Assembly: GCA_024235415.1 (NCBI GenBank)
Contig: JACKML010000012.1
Span: 1-64,000 of the forward strand
Length of the DNA stretch: 64,000 nucleotides
Direction of reading: 5' to 3'
Source of the DNA: Chromatiaceae bacterium
GTDB taxonomy: Bacteria; Pseudomonadota; Gammaproteobacteria; Chromatiales; Chromatiaceae
Program-made: the position numbers and the translations under genes
Part shown: one piece after another, positions 52,218 to 60,499 of the stretch
Layout: each line of letters begins with the position of its first letter
Numbering within the stretch: the first letter of the stretch is position 1
The notes under the pieces: generated by a model
The model's input: only the letters and a program-made list of their open reading frames with translations
Told to the model about the DNA's origin: nothing
Database searches by the model: none

Positions 52218-52694
52218 TCAGCCGCCGCAGCCGCCGATGGTGACCTTGACGCTCTTGCGGGCCGAGTGCAGCTTGCCACCGGCCTTGACCACGGCAATGA
52301 CATCACTGGTCTTGCCCATCTTGATGCGGGTGGAAATGTCCGGGGCCGCACCTGCGCCGAGCGTAAAGGTGGCCAGCAGCGGAGCGTTGTTGCCTTCGGC
52401 CAGCAGTACGATGGATTCGACACCAGCCATTTCCGCGGCAACCGAGACCGGTACGACAGCACCGTTTTCGGCGATGTCCGGGGCCTTGATCTTGATCGCG
52501 TCGGAAGCGGTGCTGGACGAGCCGCCCAGTGCCGCGGCCAATGCATCGTCAATGCTCTTGGCCTGAAACGCTTTTTCGTTCCAGGCGGCGATGACAGCCT
52601 GCGGGGCCAGCAGGCCTGCGCCCACGGCCACGCCTACGGTGCCGGCGGCCAGGGAGCCCTTGAGAAAGACTCGGCGTTTGATGTTCATCATCAT
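52218..52694 (-). CDS. soxY: Sulfur-oxidation carrier subunit SoxY
   Basis: A 158-residue periplasmic carrier. The Tat signal is MNIKRRVFLKGSLAAGTVGV and the protein ends in VTIGGCGG, the swinging arm whose Cys carries the sulfur substrate. The Shine-Dalgarno aggag lies 7 bases before the first ATG of an ATGATGATG run, which sets the start at 52694. First large gene of soxYZAX; soxB and soxCD are not in the window, the pattern of sulfur-globule-forming oxidisers. Confidence 0.96.
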   Translation of the reverse strand: MMMNIKRRVFLKGSLAAGTVGVAVGAGLLAPQAVIAAWNEKAFQAKSIDDALAAALGGSSSTASDAIKIKAPDIAENGAVVPVSVAAEMAGVESIVLLAEGNNAPLLATFTLGAGAAPDISTRIKMGKTSDVIAVVKAGGKLHSARKSVKVTIGGCGG

Positions 52695-53010
52695 CTTCAA
52701 TCTCCTAACAATCAAAACGTGGGGGGGGTCGTGTTACGCGTCAGAGGAGGTGGACAGCATCGACTATGGATCGATCTCGTTTTCCGAAAGCGGTCCGCAC
52801 CAGCAAAGCCGCGGCATGGCGTTCGTCGACATGGCCGTGTTCGCGAATATTGCAGTTTTCCGCATCGCCTTTCCTCCTATCATTAACTTTAAACGGCTGA
52901 GAGCTGGCGCTCGTTGTATTTTTTTTCCGACTTCCGAATGCTCTGCAACGTTCGGTGAAGCGCCGTTATGCATCGCAATCATCATTAACCCAAATCAGGG
53001 CTAAGTCGCT
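52695..53010 (-). other. Leader region of the sox operon
   Basis: 316 bases between the promoter and soxY. It holds the 33-codon ORF listed at 52764, an A+T-rich stretch, and a run of C on the minus strand (GACCCCCCCCAC) shortly before soxY. I see no terminator-type hairpin between the small ORF and soxY. Confidence 0.5.
52764..52865 (-). CDS. Putative 33-residue peptide in the sox leader
   Basis: Translation begins at an ATG preceded by AGGAGG with a 7-base gap, the best Shine-Dalgarno in the region. The peptide starts MRKTAIFANTAMSTNAMPRL and continues CWCGPLSENEIDP. It has no export signal or known family. The C-W-C pair might make it a cysteine-dependent leader peptide, a modified-peptide precursor or a small Sox accessory; it could also be chance. 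It lies 70 bases upstream of soxY on the same strand behind a good promoter. Confidence 0.5.
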   Translation of the reverse strand: MRKTAIFANTAMSTNAMPRLCWCGPLSENEIDP

Positions 53011-53038
53011 AGGATAGAGGATAAAAAAGCTTTGGCAA
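53011..53038 (-). promoter_or_regulatory. Sigma-70-type promoter of the sox operon
   Basis: TTGCCA-N16-TATCCT on the minus strand (-35 matches 5 of 6, -10 matches 4 of 6). Transcription would start near 53004, 140 bases before the small ORF and about 310 before soxY. Confidence 0.55.
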
Positions 53039-53085
53039 GCACCCGGCCCAACTAATATTTCATTAAGAAATACTGATGGAATAAT

Positions 53086-54561
53086 TCACGGCTTCGCGCT
53101 TCCTTTCTTTTTTTCGTCGTCCTGTTCGGATTTGAGATCGGCCAATCTCGATTCCAGTCTGGAGGAATCGTAAAAGTTCATCCCAGGTTTTTTCAGGGCT
53201 ATTTCAAGTTGCAGGATGGCGCCTTCCAGGTCGCCGATCAGGTAGTAGTACTCGGAAAGGTATTCGTGGCCCAGGGCCTGCTTTCCCTGGTCGCCGGCTG
53301 CCCTGGACAGGAGTTGGTACACCCGCGGTTCTTCACTGCGGAAGTCCAGGAATCGCTGCAACTTCGCTGCCGAGCGCGCCGGCTCGCCCATGGCCAGTGC
53401 GGACTCGGCGTAGGTCACGTTGAGCGCATAGCTCTCCGGGTGTTCGGCGATCGCCGTCTCAAGTCGGCGCAGTGCACCCGCGTTATCACCTTGCAGTGCC
53501 TCGACCCGCGCGCGCGAGACGATGAATTCCACGACCTCTGGATGTATGCCGAGCAGCCGGTCAAGCGTGGCGCCAGCGTCGGCCAGCCGGTTGGCCCGAA
53601 TCTGCGCCAATGCCATGCCATAGCGCACAGCCGTTTCATTGCGGAACCGGCCATCTTCGAGCATCTGGCCGAGATCGCGAATCGCCTCCTCGGGACGGTC
53701 GTTCTGACGTTGCGTCAGCGCCATCCGGGCCAGGTGATAGCGCAGGAACTCAGGGGTCTGGCGGTACGGATACTGTTCGGCGCGGCCCATGGCGTCGGCG
53801 GTGCGGCTGCTGGTCACCGGGTGGGTCATCAGGAACTCGGGCAGCTTGCTCGCGTACACGCGGTTGGCCTTGCCCATGCGTTCAAAGAATGACGGCATGG
53901 CACGCGGTTCGTAGCCGGATTGGGCGAGGATGTCGATACCGACACGGTCGGCCTCCTGTTCGTTGCCACGGGTGAAGTTGATCTGCTGCTGGATAAGCGC
54001 CGCCTGGCCACCGACGGCCGCCGCCGCGGCGGCATCGCCGCCAATGGCCACACCGAGGACGATCGCCGCCAGCAGCACGGCCGCGCTGGGGATGCTCATC
54101 TGGCCGGTGGACTCCCAGGCCCGCAGCAGGTGCTGTTGCGTGACGTGCGCAATCTCGTGGGCCAGCACAGCCGCCAGTTCGCTTTCTGTTTCGGTGGTCA
54201 GGATCAGACCGCTGAACACCCCGATATAGCCACCGGGTCCGGCGAACGCGTTGATCTGCGGATCGTCGACCACGAAGAACGTGAACGGCGTGCCGTGGGC
54301 CGGGCTGTCTTTGATCAGGCGCTGCCCGAGACTCTGTATGTAATCGGTCAGCAACGGATCATCCATGACCTTTTCCGAGCGCCGCACGCTGCGCATGAAG
54401 GCCTTGCCGAGGTCGCGTTCGCGCTTGGGCGTCATCAGATTGCCGGCGGAATTGCCCAGATCGGGCAATTCCGTGTTGAGTGCGAAACCCGGGCCAGTGG
54501 GTGTCACGAGGAGCAGCGCGCACAGCGAGAGACGGGCCGCAGCCGCTTCGATTATCTTCAC
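53086..54561 (-). CDS. bepA: Periplasmic M48 metalloprotease/chaperone, BepA type
   Basis: A 491-residue protein: signal peptide (about 1-27), zinc site AAVLAHEIAHVTQQHLLRAW (HEIAH) with the third ligand in GNEQEADRVGIDILAQSGYE, a glycine/alanine-rich hydrophobic loop (about 160-190), and TPR repeats to the C-terminus ending in a Lys/Asp-rich tail. BepA-like proteins control LptD assembly and degrade stalled outer-membrane proteins. Confidence 0.93.
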   Translation of the reverse strand: MKIIEAAAARLSLCALLLVTPTGPGFALNTELPDLGNSAGNLMTPKRERDLGKAFMRSVRRSEKVMDDPLLTDYIQSLGQRLIKDSPAHGTPFTFFVVDDPQINAFAGPGGYIGVFSGLILTTETESELAAVLAHEIAHVTQQHLLRAWESTGQMSIPSAAVLLAAIVLGVAIGGDAAAAAAVGGQAALIQQQINFTRGNEQEADRVGIDILAQSGYEPRAMPSFFERMGKANRVYASKLPEFLMTHPVTSSRTADAMGRAEQYPYRQTPEFLRYHLARMALTQRQNDRPEEAIRDLGQMLEDGRFRNETAVRYGMALAQIRANRLADAGATLDRLLGIHPEVVEFIVSRARVEALQGDNAGALRRLETAIAEHPESYALNVTYAESALAMGEPARSAAKLQRFLDFRSEEPRVYQLLSRAAGDQGKQALGHEYLSEYYYLIGDLEGAILQLEIALKKPGMNFYDSSRLESRLADLKSEQDDEKKKGSAKP

Positions 54562-54622
54562 CTGTCCATCCCTGCGCCGTCCCGGTACCTGTTCAACACC
54601 CTTTGCATCTTAGCGCCTCGCG

Positions 54623-55969
54623 TCAGTTCAGCTGGACCCGCTGCCCCCATGGCACCGGGTCCCTTCCCTTGACCAGCCAGATCACCGGAAAGTTCGGTTC
54701 CCGAGAGGGGAACTGGCCCTGTGCATCGGTGAAATAAACCAGTAACTCCGGTTGCCTCCCATGATCGCGCAGCCAGTCGAACACCGGACGGAAATCGGTG
54801 CCGCCGCCACCCTCGATGCGTGCCGGGCAGCGGAAATCCTCCCAGGGTTCGAACTCCCAGGGCGCGCCATCGGCAATGCTGGCGTCACAGGCGAACAGGG
54901 TCACGCGGGCACGCATCTGGCCCTTGAGGGCCGATACCTCTGACAGGAACTCATCCATTTCGGCGGTCTTGATGGAACCGCTGGTGTCCACCGCGACCAC
55001 GATATCAACCTGCGAGCTCTTGAGTGACGGCAGGATGGCGTCACCCTCGCGCCGCGACGGCCGCATGTAGCTGAAATCGTCGCGCGCCAACGCGGTCATG
55101 TAGCGCGCCAGCAGCATGCGCCACGGCAGGCGCGGCTGCAGCAGGTGGTCGACCAGGCGCGCCATACTGCCGCCCATCTTGCCGGCCTGCATGGCCTGCT
55201 GTGCGGCGCCGGCAAGGCGTTGCTGCCACTGCACCTCGAGCGTCTGCCGCTCGTCGTTGTTCAGCGGTGACGGCGTCGGTTCGCCTCGGCCGTCGTCGTC
55301 ACCGTCGCGTTGCTGCTCGGTCGAGCGTCCGGCATCGGCGTCCATCGGCTGTGCGCCTTGCCCTTTGCGTTGCTGCGACGGCTGATCCAGCGGCCGTTCG
55401 CCGCCCTGGTCACCGTCGTCTTCGGGCTGCGAACTGGTGCCGCCGGCGCCGGATTGCTGCTGTTGGCTTTCCGGCTTGTCGGGTGCCTTGCCCTGTTGGC
55501 CGCCACCCGACTGATTGTCCTGGTCGAACAGGTGCTGGTCGATGGTGTCGCTCTGGTCGTTCTCGTCGATCAGCGGGTAGATCTCTTCCGCTGTCATGCC
55601 CAGGTACTGTGGCATCACGTGGCAGTTCGGCGGAGGTGTCAGGCCGTCGTCCAGCAACAAAGGGTTGATCGCGTAGTCACAGGCCAGGTCCCAGCGGTGC
55701 TGGATACGGTGCTGACGACGGGCGAAGTGTGAGAGCGCGCAATGCAGTGCCTCGTGCGCGAGCATGAACTGGGTCTGTGACATCGACAGCGAGTCGATGT
55801 ACTGCGGGTTGTAGTAGAACTTGCGCGCGTCGGTGGCGGTGGTCGCACACCAGTTCGGGTCTGCGGCCGCCATCGGCAGGCGCAGCACCAGGGCGCCGAG
55901 AAACGGCTTGTCGAGGATCAGCCTGGTCCGCGCCGCGGCCAGCTTGGTTTCGATTGCTTGCAGGTCCAT
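54623..55969 (-). CDS. DUF2201/VWA-like putative metallopeptidase
   Basis: A 448-residue cytoplasmic protein. The N-terminal half has FMLAHEALHCALSHFARRQH (HExxH plus a further His); the middle (about 145-245) is Gln/Asp/Gly-rich and disordered; the C-terminal half is a VWA-like domain with DIVVAVDTSGSIKTAE (MIDAS DTSGS) and the T in GGGGTDFRPV. It always travels with a MoxR-type ATPase, here 21 bases upstream, and the pair is thought to act as a metal- or cofactor-inserting chaperone. The target is unknown. Confidence 0.88.
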   Translation of the reverse strand: MDLQAIETKLAAARTRLILDKPFLGALVLRLPMAAADPNWCATTATDARKFYYNPQYIDSLSMSQTQFMLAHEALHCALSHFARRQHRIQHRWDLACDYAINPLLLDDGLTPPPNCHVMPQYLGMTAEEIYPLIDENDQSDTIDQHLFDQDNQSGGGQQGKAPDKPESQQQQSGAGGTSSQPEDDGDQGGERPLDQPSQQRKGQGAQPMDADAGRSTEQQRDGDDDGRGEPTPSPLNNDERQTLEVQWQQRLAGAAQQAMQAGKMGGSMARLVDHLLQPRLPWRMLLARYMTALARDDFSYMRPSRREGDAILPSLKSSQVDIVVAVDTSGSIKTAEMDEFLSEVSALKGQMRARVTLFACDASIADGAPWEFEPWEDFRCPARIEGGGGTDFRPVFDWLRDHGRQPELLVYFTDAQGQFPSREPNFPVIWLVKGRDPVPWGQRVQLN

Positions 55970-55990
55970 ACGGAACGCGTTGTGCCGGAC

Positions 55991-57034
55991 TTATTCGTAC
56001 AGCATCACGTCGGCGACCGCGTTCGCCCAGGTGGCGAATTCGGGCACCTGGAACAGCGTCTCACCGATCGCGCGGTGCAGGTCGGATACCAGCATCACCC
56101 CCATCTCGCGCTGCGGAAACCGCCCGGCGTAGTCGAGGATGCGACCGGTGATTTCGATCGCCCGGCCGTTTTCCTGCGCGCGGATGGCGCGCCCGACCAG
56201 CGCGGCGGCGACCGCATACTGCAGATCGATCTCGCTGGGTACCGGGACCTCTCTGCCCGCCACGATGTCGTCCAGGTCCGGCATCTTGTCGAGACTGTTG
56301 ACGAAGGCCGTGAGTTCGATCCCGGCGGCCGGCCCGACGCAGGCCTGCAGTGCACCCTGCAGCAGGCCTGCGTGGTCGCCGAATTTGTGCAGACTCCGGT
56401 GCGCGAATTCCCAGGACCTTGGTGACGGGAAGGCGACCGGGTTGTGTGCCGGGTCGAAATCGAACAGCAGCTCCGGCCGGAAACGCAGGAACGCAATCAC
56501 CCGCTCGTCAATGGCGTGCTGGTAGGCCCAGGCGACCCAGTCGTCAAGATGCGTATCCACATCGAAGTGCGAGAAGCGGTTGGCGAGCGGGGCAGGCATC
56601 GTGTAGGTCACGCCACGATCGCCCTGGCGATTGCCGGCGGCAAAGATCGCCCATCCGGCCGGCACCTGATACTCGCCCAGCCTGCGATCGAGGATCAGCT
56701 GGTAGGCGGCTGCCGACACGCTTGGCGGGGCTGACGTGATCTCGTCGAGAAACAGGATGCCCTGTGCGCCGTGTCGCTGTGCGTCCGGCAGGATTGCCGG
56801 GGCCGCCCACTCGACGAATTCGCCGTTGCGAAACGGGATGCCGCGCAGGTCGCTGGGCTCCATCTGCGACAGCCGTATGTCGATCACTGGGGCCGCGTGA
56901 CGCTCACCGGTCTGCCGGATCATGTCTGATTTGCCGACGCCGGGCGGGCCCCACAGCATGACTGGCGTGTGGTGGCCATCACGGGTGCTGGCGAATTCGC
57001 GATCGAGGATGGTGAGCAACTGGGCGGGACGCAT
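55991..57034 (-). CDS. MoxR-type AAA+ ATPase
   Basis: A 347-residue ATPase. Walker A is MLWGPPGVGKSDMIRQTGER, Walker B GILFLDEITSAPPSVSAAAY, sensor FAAGNRQGDRGVTYTMPAPL with the arginine finger ANRFSHFDV. ATG 57034 is chosen for its aggag Shine-Dalgarno five bases upstream; the frame is open for 15 more codons. It is the partner of the DUF2201/VWA gene just downstream. Confidence 0.9.
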   Translation of the reverse strand: MRPAQLLTILDREFASTRDGHHTPVMLWGPPGVGKSDMIRQTGERHAAPVIDIRLSQMEPSDLRGIPFRNGEFVEWAAPAILPDAQRHGAQGILFLDEITSAPPSVSAAAYQLILDRRLGEYQVPAGWAIFAAGNRQGDRGVTYTMPAPLANRFSHFDVDTHLDDWVAWAYQHAIDERVIAFLRFRPELLFDFDPAHNPVAFPSPRSWEFAHRSLHKFGDHAGLLQGALQACVGPAAGIELTAFVNSLDKMPDLDDIVAGREVPVPSEIDLQYAVAAALVGRAIRAQENGRAIEITGRILDYAGRFPQREMGVMLVSDLHRAIGETLFQVPEFATWANAVADVMLYE

Positions 57035-57151
57035 TCTGACTCCTACTGCGGGTGCAATTGACAAGAATGTTGACCGCAACCGACCAGGTCAACCCCCATT
57101 CACAAATGGAATCGTGTTGCAGTGCACAGTAGCGCACCGAGCAAATTGAAC

Positions 57152-57181
57152 TTGTCAGCCTTTAGAAAACCAGATTATTCT
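57152..57181 (+). promoter_or_regulatory. Possible sigma-70-type promoter
   Basis: TTGTCA-N18-TATTCT in an A+T-rich patch of the otherwise empty 287-base gap between the MoxR gene and the small protein at 57322. It would leave a leader of about 135 bases. Confidence 0.4.
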
Positions 57182-57321
57182 AATGCCCCTTTTAGAGAGC
57201 CGCCGCGCCTGGATTCTTCAGGTCGCAGCCGAACCGTTCCGAGGGCAGGCGTCGACAGGCGCAAAAATCGCGGGTGGTGCAGGTAAGCGGCAAGCAGAAG
57301 TTTGCTAAACGGAGACCGGAC

Positions 57322-57519
57322 ATGAACCAGTTCTACTACGACGCTGTGACCAAGATGGAAGAAATGGCTGTGGACGAAGAGTACATCCAGGGTTGGCAGG
57401 CAGGTTTCCTGCAGAACCCCCAGCGTGAAGAACAGCGCGTGACCGAGGCCTACGAGGCAGGTTACGGCGATGGTGAAGAAAAGAACACCGACAACTTCGG
57501 GAACTGGGTGAAGAGCTGA
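57322..57519 (+). CDS. Small acidic protein (unknown)
   Basis: A 65-residue soluble protein, rich in Glu, Gln and Tyr, with the repeated sense EEYIQGWQAGFLQNP and EAYEAGYGDGEEKNT, which suggests two similar helical halves (Y-x-x-G-x-x-x-G). It has its own Shine-Dalgarno (ggag) and a strong terminator, so it is probably an abundant monocistronic product. I do not recognise the family. Confidence 0.75.
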   Translation: MNQFYYDAVTKMEEMAVDEEYIQGWQAGFLQNPQREEQRVTEAYEAGYGDGEEKNTDNFGNWVKS

Positions 57520-57546
57520 TCGCTTTTCCGGTTCTTTAGAGCGAAA

Positions 57547-57572
57547 GAGGCGGGTGATCCCCGCCTTTTTTC
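57547..57572 (+). terminator. Rho-independent terminator after the small acidic protein
   Basis: aggcggg-tgatc-cccgcct followed by six T. Confidence 0.92.
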
Positions 57573-57600
57573 TTGTCCGCAGGCACCCCCGTCAGCCGCC

Positions 57601-58161
57601 TCATTCGAACAGGTTCTGCACTGCGCGCCTGATCTCGCGGTTGATCTCGATGCCGTCTCTGTCCATCACCTGGTCGATCACCCAGCGGTTCTCCTGTGAG
57701 TCGCCCATGATCTGCTGGATCTCGAAGCCCAGGTGGCGCATGAAAGGATACGAAGGCCCGTCTTCGTAGTAGGTGAACTCGGCATATTCCTGGCCGCGCT
57801 GGTTCATCTTCTCGATGAATGGCCCCACGTAGTCACCCGGGCCGAATATGTCCACACTGTTGTCGCGCAGGTGGCCGGCAAGATGGCGTGCAAGCGTGAT
57901 CACCAGCTGGCGTCGGTCATCGTCGCTCAGGTCGAGTTCCATCAGCGCCAGGCGGTCGACGATCTGCAGCTGAAAAATCAGGTACTCGACGATCACCGCG
58001 AAGCGCTGTTCGTCGTCCTGATAGACGAAATCCTCTCCGTGCAGGTTGATCGCCTTGTCCTTGGCGATTCGCCAGCCGATAAATGCCAGTGCACCGGCGA
58101 TTTCGTCCAGGCTGCGCTCGGCGTCGTCGTCGTGCCAACGGCTCTTGATTCTCAGCGCCAC
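57601..58161 (-). CDS. Conserved protein of unknown function
   Basis: A 186-residue soluble, acidic protein with mostly helical pattern: RSLDEIAGALAFIGWRIAKD, an aromatic segment FVYQDDEQRFAVIVEYLIFQ and EYAEFTYYEDGPSYPFMRHL, ending VQNLFE. No catalytic motif visible. It is divergent from the Sfum_1244-like gene, and both seem typical of sulfur-oxidising gammaproteobacteria (from memory). Confidence 0.72.
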   Translation of the reverse strand: MALRIKSRWHDDDAERSLDEIAGALAFIGWRIAKDKAINLHGEDFVYQDDEQRFAVIVEYLIFQLQIVDRLALMELDLSDDDRRQLVITLARHLAGHLRDNSVDIFGPGDYVGPFIEKMNQRGQEYAEFTYYEDGPSYPFMRHLGFEIQQIMGDSQENRWVIDQVMDRDGIEINREIRRAVQNLFE

Positions 58162-58269
58162 AGTGGATTCTCCTGCCCGGATAGGCGGTTCTTTTGAATT
58201 GGCTTGGCTCTAATAGTCGAGTATTTTACTCAGAAAAGTGGATTCGGCCAGCGTCGCGGGGAGGAGTTC

Positions 58270-59304
58270 ATGCAGGCCTTGATCGATACCGTCCAGCGTA
58301 ACTGCGACATCTGTGATGCCCGCCATGGCAGCGATTTCGGGATGTGCACCTATCTGCTGAAGATGCGCGAACTGTACCGCTGGGAGCGTGACCTGCCGCT
58401 CGGCGCGCCGCTGGGCAAAGACGACGTAGGCGACTGGCTGACGACGCGCGAGGCGCACCTGGCGAGCCTGCAGGACGCCGATTTCGCCGAGCTGTCGATC
58501 GGCGGTCGGTCGATCGATCCGTTCGACGCCGAGGCAGTCAACGATGCGGTTGCCCTCCACGGGTTGGTCTACAGCGCGGGACTGGTGGATGGTGCCCGTC
58601 CACACTTCTTCCTCGCGGAGCTGGAGGGTGAGCGGCGTGCTGATACCGGTTTCCTGTTGCGTGTCAGCGGGCGCGAACTGGCGCGCTGCCTGAGTGCGCC
58701 GCCGGCGATGACGCGCGGCGCGACGATTTTCCTGCGTCGTGAGTCACTGCGGCGTCTTCTCTGGGAGAAATACGAATCGTGGTTGTGGAGCCGGCCGCAC
58801 AACGCAATGGCGCGGGCACTGGCGTTCTATCCGTTTGAGACGGCGCTTAACGATGCGCTGGATGCAATGACAGTGGCTGAGATGGCCGTGATCGAGGCGC
58901 ACGAGCGGGGCGAGTATCACGCAGGTCTTGATCTCGGCGAAGGCTGGGAGGCGATGCTGCTGGACATCAGCCTGACCCCGGCAGAACTGATGGCGCGCGC
59001 GGTTCGCGATCATCTGGCGGACTGTACCCACACCCTGCCCATGCTGCTGGAATCGGGACGCGAGCCATCTTTGCACCTTTTTATCGCCAACCTGGGCGCA
59101 ATGCGCAAGCAGTTGTTTCCGTCGGTCGTCACTGCCTACCAGGGTTGGATGGAGACCGGCGACAACGCGGGATTCCTTGATCTCGTGCAGCGTGGTGCGG
59201 CGCATTGGCGCGCTCTGGCGCTGCAGCTGCTTGCGTTGCATGCCGAACACCGCGATCAAAGCGCAGTGCCGATCGCCCGCACCGTCGAATCGGCCTTCCT
59301 GTAG
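58270..59304 (+). CDS. Sfum_1244-family protein
   Basis: A 344-residue soluble protein. The N-terminal CDICDARHGSDFGMCTYLLK with MRELYRWERDLPLG is what I recall as the signature of the Sfum_1244 family; the three Cys in C-x2-C-x11-C spacing could bind metal. The rest is helical. ATG 58270 has a perfect ggggaggag upstream, better than the in-frame start at 58204. Function unknown. Confidence 0.75.
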   Translation: MQALIDTVQRNCDICDARHGSDFGMCTYLLKMRELYRWERDLPLGAPLGKDDVGDWLTTREAHLASLQDADFAELSIGGRSIDPFDAEAVNDAVALHGLVYSAGLVDGARPHFFLAELEGERRADTGFLLRVSGRELARCLSAPPAMTRGATIFLRRESLRRLLWEKYESWLWSRPHNAMARALAFYPFETALNDALDAMTVAEMAVIEAHERGEYHAGLDLGEGWEAMLLDISLTPAELMARAVRDHLADCTHTLPMLLESGREPSLHLFIANLGAMRKQLFPSVVTAYQGWMETGDNAGFLDLVQRGAAHWRALALQLLALHAEHRDQSAVPIARTVESAFL

Positions 59305-59376
59305 CACTGCGGTTTTGCCGTCGGGGCGCCGAAGGCCGATAATCCGGGGCATCCCAGTCACAGCCCCCGTCGCCCC

Positions 59377-59994
59377 ATGGACAACCCTTTCCCGATCGAG
59401 CGAACCGTCACGCCGCCACGCACCTTTCGCGAGGTCAAGCCCGGCAGTTTCATCTACGAGCGGCCGGACACTATCCCGGCGGACTGGTGCGACGAGATGA
59501 TCCGTCGTTTCGAGGCCAACCCGGAACAGCAGAATCGTGGGCGCATCGGGCAGGTGCAGGGACTGGATGCTGAGATCAAGCGCACCATGGACCTGGTGGT
59601 CAGCGGCAGGGAGGACTGGAAGGATATCGACCAGGTGTTCTTCCGCTGTGTCGGTGCTGCACTGGCGGAGTTGCGCGAGACATTCCCTTTCTTCAAAGGC
59701 CCGTTCAAGGACATGGGGTACCAGATCCAGCGCTACCAGCCGGGCGAGTTCTACCACTGGCACATCGACGGCGGCAGTCACGAGTTCAGCCAGCGCCAGC
59801 TGGTGGTGATCTGGTATCTCAATGATGTGCCGGGTCCTGGCGGTGAGACCGAGTTCCTGTACCAGGATGTCAAGGTCCGGCCGGAGCGTGGCAAGATGGT
59901 GGTGTTTCCACCGTTCTGGACCCATGAGCACCGCGCCGCCACCGTGAATGCCGGCGTGAAATACATCGCGACCACCTGGGTGGTGTTTCGCTGA
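59377..59994 (+). CDS. 2-oxoglutarate/Fe(II)-dependent oxygenase (prolyl 4-hydroxylase-like)
   Basis: A 205-residue double-stranded beta-helix enzyme. The iron triad is His and Asp in FYHWHIDGGSHEF and the distal His in FWTHEHRAATVNAG; the Arg/Lys that binds 2-oxoglutarate follows. QLVVIWYLNDVPGPGGETEF is the usual core strand. It likely hydroxylates a protein or small molecule; the substrate is not evident. A 1-base gap separates it from the next gene. Confidence 0.85.
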   Translation: MDNPFPIERTVTPPRTFREVKPGSFIYERPDTIPADWCDEMIRRFEANPEQQNRGRIGQVQGLDAEIKRTMDLVVSGREDWKDIDQVFFRCVGAALAELRETFPFFKGPFKDMGYQIQRYQPGEFYHWHIDGGSHEFSQRQLVVIWYLNDVPGPGGETEFLYQDVKVRPERGKMVVFPPFWTHEHRAATVNAGVKYIATTWVVFR

Positions 59995-59995
59995 C

Positions 59996-60379
59996 GTGCC
60001 AAGCCTCCTGTCGATTATCGAACTCGGCGGCTATCCGAACCTGCTGCCGCTGTACCAGCGGTTGGGTTTCAGTGTCGAGGTGGTCAATTCGCAACGCAAG
60101 GCGCGCAGCGCGCTGAAAAAGCGCATGCCGGACGTGATCGTTGCCGAGTACATCTTCCAGTCCGACTTCCGTGACCGCACCTCCAACCTGGAGACGCTGA
60201 TGGCGGTGTTACAGCGCCATCCCGAGGTGAAAGTGATCGTGTTCTATCTGCCCGAGCAGGCCGAAAAACTGGCGCTGTTGGAGGCGCGGTTCCCGCTGTT
60301 CGCGAAGATCGCCTTTCCGGTTACCGCCGACAGGGTGGAGGCGGTGCTGCGCTTGGCGGCTGTCACGTCGCTGAACTGA
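59996..60379 (+). CDS. Receiver-fold-like small protein (unknown)
   Basis: A 127-residue protein starting with GTG right after the oxygenase stop. The pattern LLSIIELGG, KKRMPDVIVAEYIFQSDF, VKVIVFYLPEQAEKL and KIAFPVTADRVEAVL resembles a receiver domain (beta strands, then K-x-x-F-P), but the phospho-acceptor position reads VAEYIF with no Asp, so it looks like a pseudo-receiver. It is probably co-translated with the oxygenase. Confidence 0.65.
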   Translation: MPSLLSIIELGGYPNLLPLYQRLGFSVEVVNSQRKARSALKKRMPDVIVAEYIFQSDFRDRTSNLETLMAVLQRHPEVKVIVFYLPEQAEKLALLEARFPLFAKIAFPVTADRVEAVLRLAAVTSLN

Positions 60380-60499
60380 GCGGCAGCGCGGTGATCGACC
60401 GGCCGTCCCGCGTTCTTATTTGTTTCATCAATGCGTCACCTGAGTTGCATGCACCGACGCGAGACTTCGCCTGTCTGATCCAGAGACGGGTAAGCAGAG

